This document shows positions 24,968 to 34,201 of a stretch of 64,000 nt of DNA, one piece after another. Each line of letters starts with the position of its first letter. Positions within the stretch are counted from its first letter, which is position 1. The notes beneath the pieces are model-generated. The model had not been told where the DNA came from. It worked only from the letters and a program-made list of their open reading frames with translations, and did not search any database. The translations under genes were made by a program, and so were the position numbers. The DNA is taken from positions 39,547 through 103,546 of the forward strand of contig JBCBEX010000005.1 of NCBI GenBank assembly GCA_038528235.1. The letters run 5' to 3'. This DNA is from JBCBEX01 sp038528235. Lineage in GTDB: Bacteria; Bacteroidota; Rhodothermia; Rhodothermales; Rubricoccaceae.

Positions 24968-27139
24968 ATGCGGTTGCTCTCCCTCCTGCTCGCCCTGCTC
25001 ACGTTCTCCGGTGCCTTCGCCCAAGACGCAGGGCCCCAGACGGCAGCGCGTCCAACGGTCGGCCTCGTGCTCTCGGGTGGCTCGGCGAAGGGCATCGCCC
25101 ACATCGGCGCGATCCGCGTGCTCGAAGACGCAGGCATCCCCGTGGACGTGGTAGCGGGCACCAGCATGGGGGCCATCGTGGGCAGCCTCTACGCCATCGG
25201 CTACACGCCCGACCAGATGGAGGCCATCGTGACCTCGCGCGACTGGACGGGGCTCTTCACCGACGCCGTCGACCGCCGTGATACAGGGCTCGGTCGCCGC
25301 CTCAGCGAGGGGCGCACGGTGCTTGCGCTGCCCATCGAGGACGGTGCGGTGGCGCTGCCGACGGGGCTGGTGGCGGGCCAGCGCATCCTGGCGCTCTTGC
25401 AGCGGCTCACGTGGCCCGTCGCCACCGAGCGCGACTTCCGGGCGTTCCCGCGCCCCTTTGCCACCGTCGTCGTGGACGCCGAGACGGGCGACGGCGTCCG
25501 CCTCGACGCAGGCTCGCTGCCGCTGGCCGTGCGCGGCTCGATGTCGCTCCCCACGCTCTTCGAACCCGTCGAGATCGGCCGGCGGCGCTACATCGACGGC
25601 GGCTTCGCGCGCAACCTCCCCGCCGAGGACGCCGAGGCGCTCGGGGCCGACGTGCTCGTCTGCGTGGACGTCTCCGCGGCCGACACGACCGACGCCGCGG
25701 AGACGACGTTCCTCGACATCCTCGTGGACGCCGCGTTCTATGCCGCCGACCGCGAGCTGGTCGCTCAGCGCGCGCGCTGCGACCTCACCATCGACCCGGA
25801 CGTGAACGGGCTCTCGTCGTTCGACTTCGACGCTGGGGCGGAGTGGATCGCGCGCGGCGCGGCCGCCGCCGAGGCGCAGCGTCCGGCGCTGGAGGCGCTC
25901 GCGGCGCGGCTCGGAAACACGGAGCCTCGACGACCGCCGCCGCCCGAGGTAGCACCGCGCCGCATCGAGGAGGTGGTCGTGCAAGGCGTCACCGGCGTGG
26001 AGGCACGGGTGCTACGCCGGGGCCTGGAGGAGACGCTCGGCCGTAGCCTCGTTGGCCCCGACGACCTCGACCAGGCCATCGCACAGCTCTACGCCACGGG
26101 CTTCTTCCAGGTCATCACCTACCAGCTCGACGAGGCCGCGAACGGTGGCGTGGTGCTCACCATCGACGCGCGGCCGAAGAACCGCGACCGGCTGGGCTTC
26201 GGCTTCCGCTTCGACACCGAGTACGGGGCCGCGCTGCTCTTCGAGCTGACGCTGCGCAACCGGCTCTTCTTCGGCAGCGTGACCCAGATGGAGGTGCGCC
26301 TCGGCGAGCAGACGCAGCTTCAGGCGCGCTACCTCGCTGGCTTCGGCAGCCGCGTACCATGGACGGTCACCGGACTGGGCAGCTACCTCCGGCTCCCACT
26401 CAACTTCTTCGCGGGCAGCGACCGGGCCATTGCGGCAGGCACAGGACAGCTACTCAGCGCGGGCGTATACACAGGGCCGACGCTGTTCGGGGACGTGCTG
26501 ACGGGCGTGGGCCCGACGCTGACCTACGTGCGCAGTTCGCCGAGCATCGGCGTGGACTCGCTGGAGGCGACGGCGGAGGCCTACCTGTCGCTCTCGGGCT
26601 TCGCGCTCACCGACACGCGCGACCGCCCCGACTATGCCCGGCGCGGCGCGCTCGCGTTCGCCACCGCCGACTGGGCTCCGGGCGTCGGGGCCACCTTCCG
26701 ACGCGTCGCAGTCAGCGGCGAGGCTGCGGTGGCGCTCTCGCCGCAGGTGTCGCTACTGGGACGCGGTGCGGTCGTGCAAGCCTGGGGCACGCCGACGGAC
26801 GACCAGCGCGCCTACCTCGGCGGCATCGAAGTGCCGAGTCTGCTGCCTGGGCGTTTCTACCCGCTCTACGGGGCACAGGACCAGGAATTGGCGGGCTCGG
26901 ACGCCGTGGTTGGCGCTGTGGGCGCGCAGGTCGAGGGCCCGCGCGGCGTGCTCCTGCGGGGACTCTTCGACGCAGGCTGGACCGGCGACCGGATCGTCAT
27001 CGGGGGGAACGACTACCGCCTTGGTTACGCAGTGTCGGCTGGGGTGCTCACGCTCGCCGGGCCCGCCGAACTCGTACTCGCTGGCGAGGCGTTCGCGGGG
27101 CGACCCCGCCTCCTTTTTCGCTTTGGGCGCGTGTTCTGA
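24968..27139 (+). CDS. Patatin-like phospholipase fused to POTRA and Omp85 beta-barrel (PlpD/type Vd-like)
   Basis: I choose the ATG at 24968 because it opens a signal peptide (MRLLSLLLALLTFSGAFAQ); an in-frame ATG 162 bp upstream runs through a repeat. The 723-residue protein has a patatin domain (about 35-290) with oxyanion loop SGGSAKG, nucleophile Ser66 in GTSMGA and catalytic Asp210 in DGGFARN. A single POTRA domain follows (IEEVVVQGVTGVEARVLRRGL through ATGFFQVITYQL), then a 16-strand Omp85-type barrel ending FRFGRVF, a Phe-terminal BAM signal. Such proteins sit in the outer membrane and carry or secrete a lipid acyl hydrolase. The full catalytic dyad is intact. Confidence 0.92.
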   Translation: MRLLSLLLALLTFSGAFAQDAGPQTAARPTVGLVLSGGSAKGIAHIGAIRVLEDAGIPVDVVAGTSMGAIVGSLYAIGYTPDQMEAIVTSRDWTGLFTDAVDRRDTGLGRRLSEGRTVLALPIEDGAVALPTGLVAGQRILALLQRLTWPVATERDFRAFPRPFATVVVDAETGDGVRLDAGSLPLAVRGSMSLPTLFEPVEIGRRRYIDGGFARNLPAEDAEALGADVLVCVDVSAADTTDAAETTFLDILVDAAFYAADRELVAQRARCDLTIDPDVNGLSSFDFDAGAEWIARGAAAAEAQRPALEALAARLGNTEPRRPPPPEVAPRRIEEVVVQGVTGVEARVLRRGLEETLGRSLVGPDDLDQAIAQLYATGFFQVITYQLDEAANGGVVLTIDARPKNRDRLGFGFRFDTEYGAALLFELTLRNRLFFGSVTQMEVRLGEQTQLQARYLAGFGSRVPWTVTGLGSYLRLPLNFFAGSDRAIAAGTGQLLSAGVYTGPTLFGDVLTGVGPTLTYVRSSPSIGVDSLEATAEAYLSLSGFALTDTRDRPDYARRGALAFATADWAPGVGATFRRVAVSGEAAVALSPQVSLLGRGAVVQAWGTPTDDQRAYLGGIEVPSLLPGRFYPLYGAQDQELAGSDAVVGAVGAQVEGPRGVLLRGLFDAGWTGDRIVIGGNDYRLGYAVSAGVLTLAGPAELVLAGEAFAGRPRLLFRFGRVF

Positions 27140-27150
27140 CGTTGCGGACG

Positions 27151-27196
27151 CGGTGTGCACGCGAGAGGTGATCTGTTGCCCCCCACGTGCACACCG
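27151..27196. terminator. Bidirectional terminator
   Basis: An 11-bp inverted repeat (CGGTGTGCACG / CGTGCACACCG) lies between the convergent patatin and PPC-domain genes. The T-tract is weak. Confidence 0.6.
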
Positions 27197-27215
27197 TCTC
27201 GTGTCCGTGCTTTGC

Positions 27216-27911
27216 TTACTCGCCCGGCGTGAGGACGCGGATGTCATAGGCGCCGACCTCTTCCGTGCCGTAGGTCGTCACGTCGATCTGCCACTGGCCG
27301 CCGTCGCCGTTGAGCGGGCCGACGCGGGAGAGCCGGTAGCCGCCACCGTCGCCGTAGTCGTCGTTGCGCCACATCTCGCCGCTCGGGCCGACGACGCGGA
27401 GGTAGCCGTCGAAGCCGAGCGCGCGGAGCTCGACGTAGAACTGCCCCGAGGCGGGCGCGGTGACGGTCATCGAGTCGAAGTACTCGCCCTTGATCGACTG
27501 CTTGTCGGCGGGGTCGAGGCGGCCACTGATCTCCTCGGCAACGACGAAGGCCGTCGTCGTGACATCGACCGTGTAGTCCCCCGTGGACTCGGCGGCGTAG
27601 GAGGTTGCCCAGATGGTGTAGGTGCCCGTCATCGGCGCGGCGAACTCGATCTGGGAGACCGACGTGCCCTCGAAGTCGTCGTTGTAGTACTCCTCGTCGG
27701 TCGGGCCGTAGACGATGAGGTAGGTGTCGAAGTCGGAGGACTCCATGCGGACGCGGACCTCGTCGTCGGCTTCAGCCTCGAAGGTGTAGACTTCGTAGTA
27801 GGCGTCGTTTTCGCGGGTGTCGTCGGTGTCGTCGAGGAAGCCGGAGAAGTCTTGCGCGGCGGCCGGGAGGGCCAGCGCGAGCGCGAGGAGGGGGAGCAGG
27901 AAGCGATGCAT
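27216..27911 (-). CDS. Secreted protein with two PPC-type beta-sandwich domains
   Basis: The ATG at 27911 is preferred over a GTG one codon upstream. The 231-residue protein has a signal peptide (MHRFLLPLLALALALPAAAQ). Two bacterial pre-peptidase C-terminal-like domains follow: residues about 25-125 (YEVYTFEAEADDEVRVRMESSDFDTYLIVYGP; TYTIWATSYAAESTGDYTV) and about 130-230 (FYVELRALGFDGYLRVVGPSG; GAYDIRVLTPG). PPC domains accompany secreted enzymes and mediate substrate binding or stability; here no catalytic domain is attached. There is no T9SS tail. It is convergent with the patatin-barrel gene. Confidence 0.82.
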   Translation of the reverse strand: MHRFLLPLLALALALPAAAQDFSGFLDDTDDTRENDAYYEVYTFEAEADDEVRVRMESSDFDTYLIVYGPTDEEYYNDDFEGTSVSQIEFAAPMTGTYTIWATSYAAESTGDYTVDVTTTAFVVAEEISGRLDPADKQSIKGEYFDSMTVTAPASGQFYVELRALGFDGYLRVVGPSGEMWRNDDYGDGGGYRLSRVGPLNGDGGQWQIDVTTYGTEEVGAYDIRVLTPGE

Positions 27912-28027
27912 CACGGGCGGGGTCGTTGGTTGGTTGGGGAGCGCGAAAGCTACGCGCAGCGTCGGGGGGAACGCGTGGAGCCGCTCTTATCGCGCATGAC
28001 GCCGCGAGAACGGCTCACCGACGCCGT

Positions 28028-30544
28028 TCAGAGCCCGGCGGCTTCCACCGGCATCGGGGCATCGACCACCGTGAACGCCACGGGGCGACTGCGCAGGCGC
28101 TGCCCGTCGGCCGTGACGGCGCGCAGTTCGAGCGTGTGGCGGCCGGGCACGAGCGGCCACTCGGCACCCGTGCGCCCTATCCCATTCTGGGGGCCGGGCA
28201 CGGCTTCACCGTTGAGCCACCACGTCACATCGAGCAGGCCTTCGGCGACAGCGGCGCGGAGCGCGAGGCGCTGATAGTCGCGCCGCAGCACTGGGTCGAG
28301 GGCGAACACGGCGCCGTCCTCGGGAAACTGCACGCGGAGGCGGTCCGAGAAGCGTAGCACGTCGGGGGCGGCGGCCACGTCGGCGCGGCGGATCGTGGGC
28401 GGGAGTGGCAGGCCGTGCGCCGCCATCCAGGCGTGGTACTCCGGCGGGTGGACGACGAACAGCCGTTCCTCGATGGCCTCGGCGGGCGTTTCGGCATCGG
28501 CCAGCAGGCCAGTCCGCGCGTCGATCTGGACATGGCGATGGACGCGGCAGGTGTCGACAGGCACCGTGCCGTCGAGAAACACCTCGCGGCGGGCCGACGG
28601 GCACGAGGCGCCTGGGTGAAGGCCGCTCGTCGGGCAGATCATGGCCTCGGCGATGCCATCGGGCCGCACGAAGTTGCCGCCTCCGCGAGCGCCAATCGCT
28701 TCGAATGCGGCGCTCAAAAGCGGGGCCGCGCCCGAGACGCCGCTCACCCAGCGCATCGGCGTGCCGTCGAAGTTGCCCGCCCACACCGCGACCGTGTGCG
28801 TGGGCGAGTAGCCGACCGCCCAGTTGTCGCGGTAGTCCTTCGACGTGCCTGTCTTGACCGCGACCGGGAACGCCACCTCCAGCGCCGAGCCACGCCCGAA
28901 GCCCGGCGCGCGCGCGGCCGGATCGCGAAGGATATCGGTGACGAGGTAGGCCACGTCCGCCGCGATGGGGCCGGGCTCGAACGACGGGGCAGGCGCGTGG
29001 AGCGTATCGCCGTCGGTCGTGATGGCGTAGGCGACGGGCTGCACGGTCGGGCGCGGGCCGCCGTTGGCGAGCCCGGCGTAGGCCTGCGCGAGTTCGAGCA
29101 GCGACACCTCGCCGTTGCCGAGCGTGAGGCCAACGCCGTAGTGGCTCGCGTCGCGCGTGAGCGAGGTCAGCCCGGCGCGGCGGTAGGTCGTGAGCACGCT
29201 CGCAGGGCCGAGTTCGTGCGCGAGCCGGACGGCGGGCACGTTGTAGGACGACGCCAGCGCCTCGCGCAGCGGGACGGGGCCGTGGTACTGCCGGTCGTAG
29301 TTCTCCGGCACAAACGCCCCGCCTGCCTCGGCGATTTCGAGTTCGATGTCGGCGAGGATCGACGCCGGGGTGTAGCGCCGCGTGGCGAGGGCCTGCGCGT
29401 AGGTGAACGGCTTGACCGCGCTGCCCGGCTGGCGGCGCATCCGCACGCCGTCGTTCTGCCCAAGCGCGGCGGCGTTCCAGAAGTCGGCGCTCCCGAGGTA
29501 GGCGAGCACGCGCCCCGTCCGGTTCTCCAGCACCACGAGCGCCGCGTTGCCGACTTGGAAGTCGGAGAGCCGGTCCACGTGCGCCCGCGCGACGGCTTCG
29601 AGGTGCGCCTGGAGGTCCGCGTCGAGGGTAGTGCGGATTTCGGCCATGCTCGGCTCCCCCCGTTCGACGCGCCTGGACGGCGGTCGAACTGTCCCCCTCA
29701 CGCGTGAGGGGGACAGCCCCGCGACTCCTCGCAGAGGAGCGGGGCGGGGGGAGCCGACCTGCCGAACAAAGTGCGGCGCGAGAAACGCAGCGCGCCGCGG
29801 CGCGAGGTCGAGCGCGACGGCCGCGGCGCGGGTGCGCTCGTCCGGCGTGATCGCACCCGTCGTCTCCATCGCGGCAAGGACGCGCTGCTGGCGGGCGCGG
29901 GCGGCGTCGGGGTAGCGGAATGGGTCGTAGCCGCTCGGGCGCTGCGGGAGGCCGACGAGCAGCGCCGCCTCGGGCAGCGTGAGGGCATGCGCGGGTTTGC
30001 CGAGATAGGTCTGCGATGCCGCCTCGATCCCGAACGCGTTGCGGCCGAAGGGCGCACGCTCCAACCACAGCGCCAAGACCTCGTCCTTGCTGAGGTGCGC
30101 GTCGAGGCGAAACGCGAGGTGCGCCTCGGCGAGCTTGCCGAAAAAGCCCGTCGACGTTGGCCCGCCATCGGCGCGGAGGAAGCTGGCCACCTGCATCGGG
30201 ATCGTCGAGGCTCCGCTCACCACGCGGCCCGCGCGGAGGTTGTCCCGGACGGCCCGCGCGACGGCCCGGAGGTCGATGCCCAGGTGGTCGTAGAAGCGCC
30301 GGTCCTCCGTCGCCACGAGCGCGGCGATGACAAAAGGCGGCAGCGCACCCGGCTCGCTTGGATCGAGCGTCACCGGCTGCCCGCGCCCGTCAGGCCGCAC
30401 CTCCTGCAGCAGCGTCCCCGCGCGATCCGTCACGCGCACGCTCACCACCTCGCCCCGCGCCAGCAGCCCCGCCGACGGCGGCACGGTCAGCGACGCGGCG
30501 AAGAGCAGTGCCGCAGCAGCGAGAGCGAGGAGGAGGCGCCACAC
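28028..30544 (-). CDS. pbpC: Penicillin-binding protein 1C (bifunctional murein synthase) with an inserted repeat
   Basis: The frame opens at a TTG (30577); I prefer the GTG at 30544, right before the membrane anchor (WRLLLALAAAALLFAASL). The protein is 838 residues. GT51 glycosyltransferase domain about 60-245, with catalytic Glu80 in ATEDRRFYDHLGID and GASTIPMQVASFL. Transpeptidase domain from about 300, with SxxK (Ser375, Lys378, GSAVKPFTY), SSYNVPAV and KTGTSKDYRDNW. A C-terminal PBP1C-type beta domain (about 740-838) follows. Residues ~264-298, in the linker between the two enzymes, are encoded by a cloverleaf repeat element that keeps the frame open. Both active sites are intact, so activity is plausible. 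Confidence 0.9.
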   Translation of the reverse strand: MWRLLLALAAAALLFAASLTVPPSAGLLARGEVVSVRVTDRAGTLLQEVRPDGRGQPVTLDPSEPGALPPFVIAALVATEDRRFYDHLGIDLRAVARAVRDNLRAGRVVSGASTIPMQVASFLRADGGPTSTGFFGKLAEAHLAFRLDAHLSKDEVLALWLERAPFGRNAFGIEAASQTYLGKPAHALTLPEAALLVGLPQRPSGYDPFRYPDAARARQQRVLAAMETTGAITPDERTRAAAVALDLAPRRAAFLAPHFVRQVGSPRPAPLRGVAGLSPSRVRGTVRPPSRRVERGEPSMAEIRTTLDADLQAHLEAVARAHVDRLSDFQVGNAALVVLENRTGRVLAYLGSADFWNAAALGQNDGVRMRRQPGSAVKPFTYAQALATRRYTPASILADIELEIAEAGGAFVPENYDRQYHGPVPLREALASSYNVPAVRLAHELGPASVLTTYRRAGLTSLTRDASHYGVGLTLGNGEVSLLELAQAYAGLANGGPRPTVQPVAYAITTDGDTLHAPAPSFEPGPIAADVAYLVTDILRDPAARAPGFGRGSALEVAFPVAVKTGTSKDYRDNWAVGYSPTHTVAVWAGNFDGTPMRWVSGVSGAAPLLSAAFEAIGARGGGNFVRPDGIAEAMICPTSGLHPGASCPSARREVFLDGTVPVDTCRVHRHVQIDARTGLLADAETPAEAIEERLFVVHPPEYHAWMAAHGLPLPPTIRRADVAAAPDVLRFSDRLRVQFPEDGAVFALDPVLRRDYQRLALRAAVAEGLLDVTWWLNGEAVPGPQNGIGRTGAEWPLVPGRHTLELRAVTADGQRLRSRPVAFTVVDAPMPVEAAGL
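29652..29755. repeat. Cloverleaf palindromic element, copy b (inside pbpC)
   Basis: Outer pair GGCTCCCCCC / GGGGGGAGCC, extendable by two pairs to 29650-29757, which is 108 bp or exactly 36 codons. Arm 1 GTTCGAC...GTCGAAC; centre a perfect palindrome around CTCACGCGTGAG; arm 2 GCCCCGC...GCGGGGC. It is translated within pbpC as a Pro/Arg-rich peptide (SPRPAPLRGVAGLSPSRVRG). Confidence 0.9.
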
Positions 30545-30679
30545 ATGTCGCAAGTTATGTTCAGGAATACTAAACAATTTAGCGTTGCTAATAACGGTTC
30601 TGCAGGATAGCTTCTAGGTAGTTGACAAATGCTGTCGGCTGCTTGCGATCCGCCTTCTCAACCGCCTTCTCCACAACCT

Positions 30680-32275
30680 ATGCGCTTCTCGCTACTTCTC
30701 CTACTGGCCTGTTTAGCCACGACCGCCACCGCCCAAATTCCTCAAGACAGCCTCGCCCTCTGGTTCCGTGCCGACGCCGGTGTGTTTACTGACATCTTCT
30801 GCACTACCCCTGCGACTTCGGAGGGAGACAACGCATATTGCTGGCGTGACCAAAGTCCTAACCAGATCGATGCCATACGGGTTGGCAGCGCTACACCAAC
30901 CTTGCGGGAAAACGTCTTGAATGGAGCTCCTTCAGTTCGATTTGACGGGAGCGGAGGACTCAGTTCGGTCGTTTCTGACGCTCTCAACTTTACCACTGCT
31001 ACCATTTTCATTGTGGCCAACCCAGCAGAGCGTGTCGAGACTCATATTTCGGTCCAGGCTTCGAATAGTAATCTGACGCGTAGCTTTTGGGCTGGAAGGT
31101 GGTCAAACGACTGGAATCCAGGAGTGATAGGAATCGTATCACAGGGTGTAAATGCAGCCAGCTTTGCTAGGTGGACTGCAACTCCGCACCAAATTGATGC
31201 ATCCGCTTTTCCCAGCTTGCTTCTGTATGGCTCCTGGAGAGGAGGAAGCGACTTAACAAGTACTCTCAACGGGATCGAGTCCAGCATCGACCCACAATGT
31301 GGAGGAAGGTGCCAATCTGGACTTTCAGAAGTAGGCAGGTCTGTTCTCCTTGGACAAAGCGGCGATGGCGGATCTCCTCTAAATGATGACTCCTACGAAA
31401 TAATCATCTACGGGGACATTGTCCTGGATGCAGCTCGCGGAGCGCTGATACAGAACTATCTCAGCGCGAAGTACGCCATCCCCATCAACCCGCCCGTCGA
31501 TTTCTACGCAGGCGACCTCCCCGCCAACGGCGACTACGACTTCGATGCGACAGGCATTGGTGCCGAGGCCGACAGCAGCCTCACTGAAGCGCAGGCAGCG
31601 GGCCTTGTAATACGCGAGGCCAACGAGTCGCTCGACGCGGGTGAGTATGTGATGGCGGGGCACAAGGTTGCCGACAATGGAACCACGGAAGTCGGCCTAC
31701 CCACCGGTGTGGAGCTCCGCTGGACGCGCGTGTGGTACGTCGATCCCAACGGCGGCAGTGTGGACGTCGAGTTGGGCTTTGACTACGGCGACTCCGGTGC
31801 CGGGTATGTGCCACAGGGCGACCAGTACACGCTCCTTTACAGTGCCACGGACGGCGGCGCGTTTACGGACCTCGGTCTGACGCCGAGCATCGCAGGCGAC
31901 CAGGTGAAGTTCGAGGTCAGCGCCGCGCAGTTGCAGGCGGGCTACTACACGCTCGGCACGATGGACGGCTCCATCAGCCCGGTCAACGCCGAGGACACAG
32001 GGACGGCAGGCCCGGCGGCGTATGCGCTGAGTGCGTTCCCGAACCCGTCCGCTGCGCGTGTCACGGTCGCGCTCGACGTCGTCCGCCCACAACCCGTGCA
32101 GGTGCGTGTCTACGACGTGCTTGGTCGGCAGGTCACGCTCCTCCACGATGGCGCGCTGAGCACGGGAACGCACCGGATGACGCTCGATGGGCGAGGTCTG
32201 CCAGGCGGCGTCTACTTCGTCCGCGCCAGCGGCGACGATTTTGCCGAGGTGCAGCGCGTGGTGCTGACACGATAG
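30680..32275 (+). CDS. Secreted LamG-like protein with T9SS C-terminal sorting domain
   Basis: I choose the ATG at 30680 (MRFSLLLLLACLATTATAQ), the start of a clear signal peptide. The 531-residue protein has an N-terminal concanavalin-A/LamG-like region (about 20-270; DSLALWFRADAGVFTD, YCWRDQSPNQIDAIR, SVRFDGSGGLS). A family-typical 'YAIPINPPVDFYAG' boundary and a beta-sandwich follow, then a type A T9SS domain (FPNPSAARVTVALDV, RVYDVLGRQVTLLHDG, GGVYFVRASG). It should be surface-exposed or released. The first ~750 bp are markedly lower in GC than the rest, suggesting a swapped N-terminal domain on a host sorting tail. The substrate is unknown. Confidence 0.82.
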   Translation: MRFSLLLLLACLATTATAQIPQDSLALWFRADAGVFTDIFCTTPATSEGDNAYCWRDQSPNQIDAIRVGSATPTLRENVLNGAPSVRFDGSGGLSSVVSDALNFTTATIFIVANPAERVETHISVQASNSNLTRSFWAGRWSNDWNPGVIGIVSQGVNAASFARWTATPHQIDASAFPSLLLYGSWRGGSDLTSTLNGIESSIDPQCGGRCQSGLSEVGRSVLLGQSGDGGSPLNDDSYEIIIYGDIVLDAARGALIQNYLSAKYAIPINPPVDFYAGDLPANGDYDFDATGIGAEADSSLTEAQAAGLVIREANESLDAGEYVMAGHKVADNGTTEVGLPTGVELRWTRVWYVDPNGGSVDVELGFDYGDSGAGYVPQGDQYTLLYSATDGGAFTDLGLTPSIAGDQVKFEVSAAQLQAGYYTLGTMDGSISPVNAEDTGTAGPAAYALSAFPNPSAARVTVALDVVRPQPVQVRVYDVLGRQVTLLHDGALSTGTHRMTLDGRGLPGGVYFVRASGDDFAEVQRVVLTR

Positions 32276-32296
32276 TTCAGGCATTCTCGCACCTTG

Positions 32297-32337
32297 ACCG
32301 CCGCATCGGTTCGCTCCGGTGCGGCGGTTTTTGTTTG
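32297..32337 (+). terminator. Rho-independent terminator of the LamG/T9SS gene
   Basis: A 13-bp stem with one wobble (ACCGCCGCATCGG / CCGGTGCGGCGGT, six-base loop) is followed by TTTTTG, 21 bp after the stop codon. Confidence 0.88.
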
Positions 32338-32432
32338 GGTACCCCCACACCCTCACACCCACCTACTCCCACACCCTGCTTGCGCCCTACCTTCCCCACG
32401 CTCGTAGCTCCACCCACCCACACGCCGTCCCT

Positions 32433-33929
32433 ATGTCCAAAGCCTCCGCGCAGCGCTTCACCACCCGCTGGGGGCTCTTGCTGAGCGTCCTCGGCATCGC
32501 CGTTGGAACGGGCAACATCTGGCGGTTTCCGCGCATCGCGGCGGCCAACGGCGGCGAGACGGGCGCGGGCGCGTTCCTCGTAGCGTGGGTGTCGTTCCTG
32601 CTGCTGTGGAGCATCCCGCTCATCATCGCGGAGTACGCCCTCGGGCAGACGGGGCGCAAGGGCGTGATCGGGAGCTTCGCGAAGGTCGCCGGGCCGAAGT
32701 TCGCCTGGATGGGCGCGTTCGTGAGCTTCGTCGCGACGGCGATCATGTTCTACTACGCCGTTGTGGCGGGCTGGTGCGTCTACTACACGGGCTCGATGCT
32801 CACCTCCGACCTGCCGCTCTCGCTGGAGACGGCGCAGGCGTCGTGGGACGGCTTCCAGACGTCGGGCCTGCCGGTGCTCTTCCACGGCGTCGCGGTGCTG
32901 ATCGGCGCGGCGGCGTGCTGGTGGGGCGTCTCGTCGATCGAGCGGGCCAACAAGGTCCTCGTCCCGACGCTGCTCGTGATCGTGGTGATCGCCGTGGTCC
33001 GCGCGCTCACGCTCGACGGCGCGGGGGCCGGGCTCGCCTACCTCTTCACGTTTGACCCGAGCGACCTCGCCAACCCGACGCTGTGGCTGGAGGCACTCAC
33101 GCAGAACGCCTGGGACACCGGCGCGGGCTGGGGGCTGATCCTGACCTACGCCGCCTACATGAAGAAGGAGCACGGCGTCGTCCGCAACGCCGTCCTCACG
33201 GGGGTGGGCAACAACACCGTCTCGCTCCTCGCCGCGACGATGATCTTCGGGACCGTCTTCGCCGTCCTCGGCGGGCAGGGCATGAACAACGGCGAGATCC
33301 TCGACGTGATGCGCACGAGCGGCCCCGCGAGCACGGGCCTGACGTTCATCTGGATGCCGCAGCTCTTCGCCGCGATGCCAGCAGGCAAGCTCTTCGCCGT
33401 CGGCTTCTTCCTCGCGCTCGCCTTCGCGGCCACGAGTTCGCTGATCTCGATGATCGAGCTCGCCGTGCGCAACTGCGTGGACCTCGGGCTGCCGCGCCCG
33501 AAGGCGGTCCTCGGCGTAGCGGGCGTTGGCTTCGTGCTGGGCGTGCCGAGCGCGCTCAACCTGACGTTCTTCGCCAACCAGGACTTCGTGTGGGGCGTCG
33601 CGCTGATGCTCTCGGGCGCGTTCGTGGCGTTCGCCGCCGTGCGCTACGGCCCCGACCGCCTCCGCTCCGAGTTGGCCGTGCCGTCCGACTGGCGCATCCC
33701 CGGCCTGTGGAGCGTGATGATGCGCGTCGTCGTGCCGCTGCAAGCCGTCGTGCTGCTCGGCTGGTGGCTCTGGCAGGCTGCGACGGCCTACTCGGACAAC
33801 TGGCTCAACCCGCTCGAACCGTACAGCGCGATGACGTGCCTGCTCCAGTGGGGCGTCGTGCTCGCGGTGTTCATCGCCGCCAACCGCTGGCTCGCGCGGC
33901 GGAGCCTGGAGATCGGGTCTGGGGGGTAA
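32433..33929 (+). CDS. Sodium-dependent transporter of the neurotransmitter:sodium symporter (NSS/SNF) family
   Basis: I choose the ATG at 32433 (MSKASAQRFTTRWGLLLSVLG), the usual N-terminus; the longer frame starts inside the terminator region. The 498-residue protein has about 12 transmembrane helices. The unwound TM1 motif GTGNIWRFPRIAAANGG carries the sodium- and substrate-binding backbone, and later segments include GAGWGLILTYAAYMKKEHGV and FALAFAATSSLISMIE (TM8 sodium site). These symporters import amino acids or related solutes. Specificity cannot be read from the sequence. A structured repeat lies immediately downstream. Confidence 0.92.
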   Translation: MSKASAQRFTTRWGLLLSVLGIAVGTGNIWRFPRIAAANGGETGAGAFLVAWVSFLLLWSIPLIIAEYALGQTGRKGVIGSFAKVAGPKFAWMGAFVSFVATAIMFYYAVVAGWCVYYTGSMLTSDLPLSLETAQASWDGFQTSGLPVLFHGVAVLIGAAACWWGVSSIERANKVLVPTLLVIVVIAVVRALTLDGAGAGLAYLFTFDPSDLANPTLWLEALTQNAWDTGAGWGLILTYAAYMKKEHGVVRNAVLTGVGNNTVSLLAATMIFGTVFAVLGGQGMNNGEILDVMRTSGPASTGLTFIWMPQLFAAMPAGKLFAVGFFLALAFAATSSLISMIELAVRNCVDLGLPRPKAVLGVAGVGFVLGVPSALNLTFFANQDFVWGVALMLSGAFVAFAAVRYGPDRLRSELAVPSDWRIPGLWSVMMRVVVPLQAVVLLGWWLWQAATAYSDNWLNPLEPYSAMTCLLQWGVVLAVFIAANRWLARRSLEIGSGG

Positions 33930-33963
33930 ACTCGTGCTGGGTCGGCTCCTCCCGTGCTGGTGC

Positions 33964-34116
33964 GACTCCCCCCGTCCTGCGTCGTCTCCGCTCACGTTCG
34001 TTCGCTCCGCTCCTCAAACCGAAGGTTCACGCCAGTAAACTGTCCCCCTCACCCGTGAGGGGGACAGTTTTGGATGATGGGGAGCGCAGCGACCGTCAGC
34101 CAAAACGGGGGGAGCC
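33964..34116. repeat. Cloverleaf palindromic element, copy c (inverted orientation)
   Basis: Outer pair GACTCCCCCC / GGGGGGAGCC, with further flanking pairing (GGTGCG / CGCACC) to 33959-34121. Centre CTGTCCCCCTCAC / GTGAGGGGGACAG; GTTTTGG...CCAAAAC is on the right arm and the GCGTCGTCTCCGCTCACG arm on the left. This is the mirror image of copies d-f, so copy c and copy d bracket the restriction enzyme gene as inverted repeats. Confidence 0.85.
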
Positions 34117-34201
34117 GCACCGGCATCGCGCTGCAGCCCTGCCGAGCGCGGGAACCGGCCTCGTGCCGTTATCATGGCAGGCTACCCACTTCCCCCCTGC
34201 C

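Noticed and set aside
33083..34201. N-terminal 373-codon extension of the MmeI-like frame
   Set aside because: It overlaps the NSS transporter in another frame and then runs through repeat copy c; it has arginine-rich shadow composition. The real start is the ATG at 34202.
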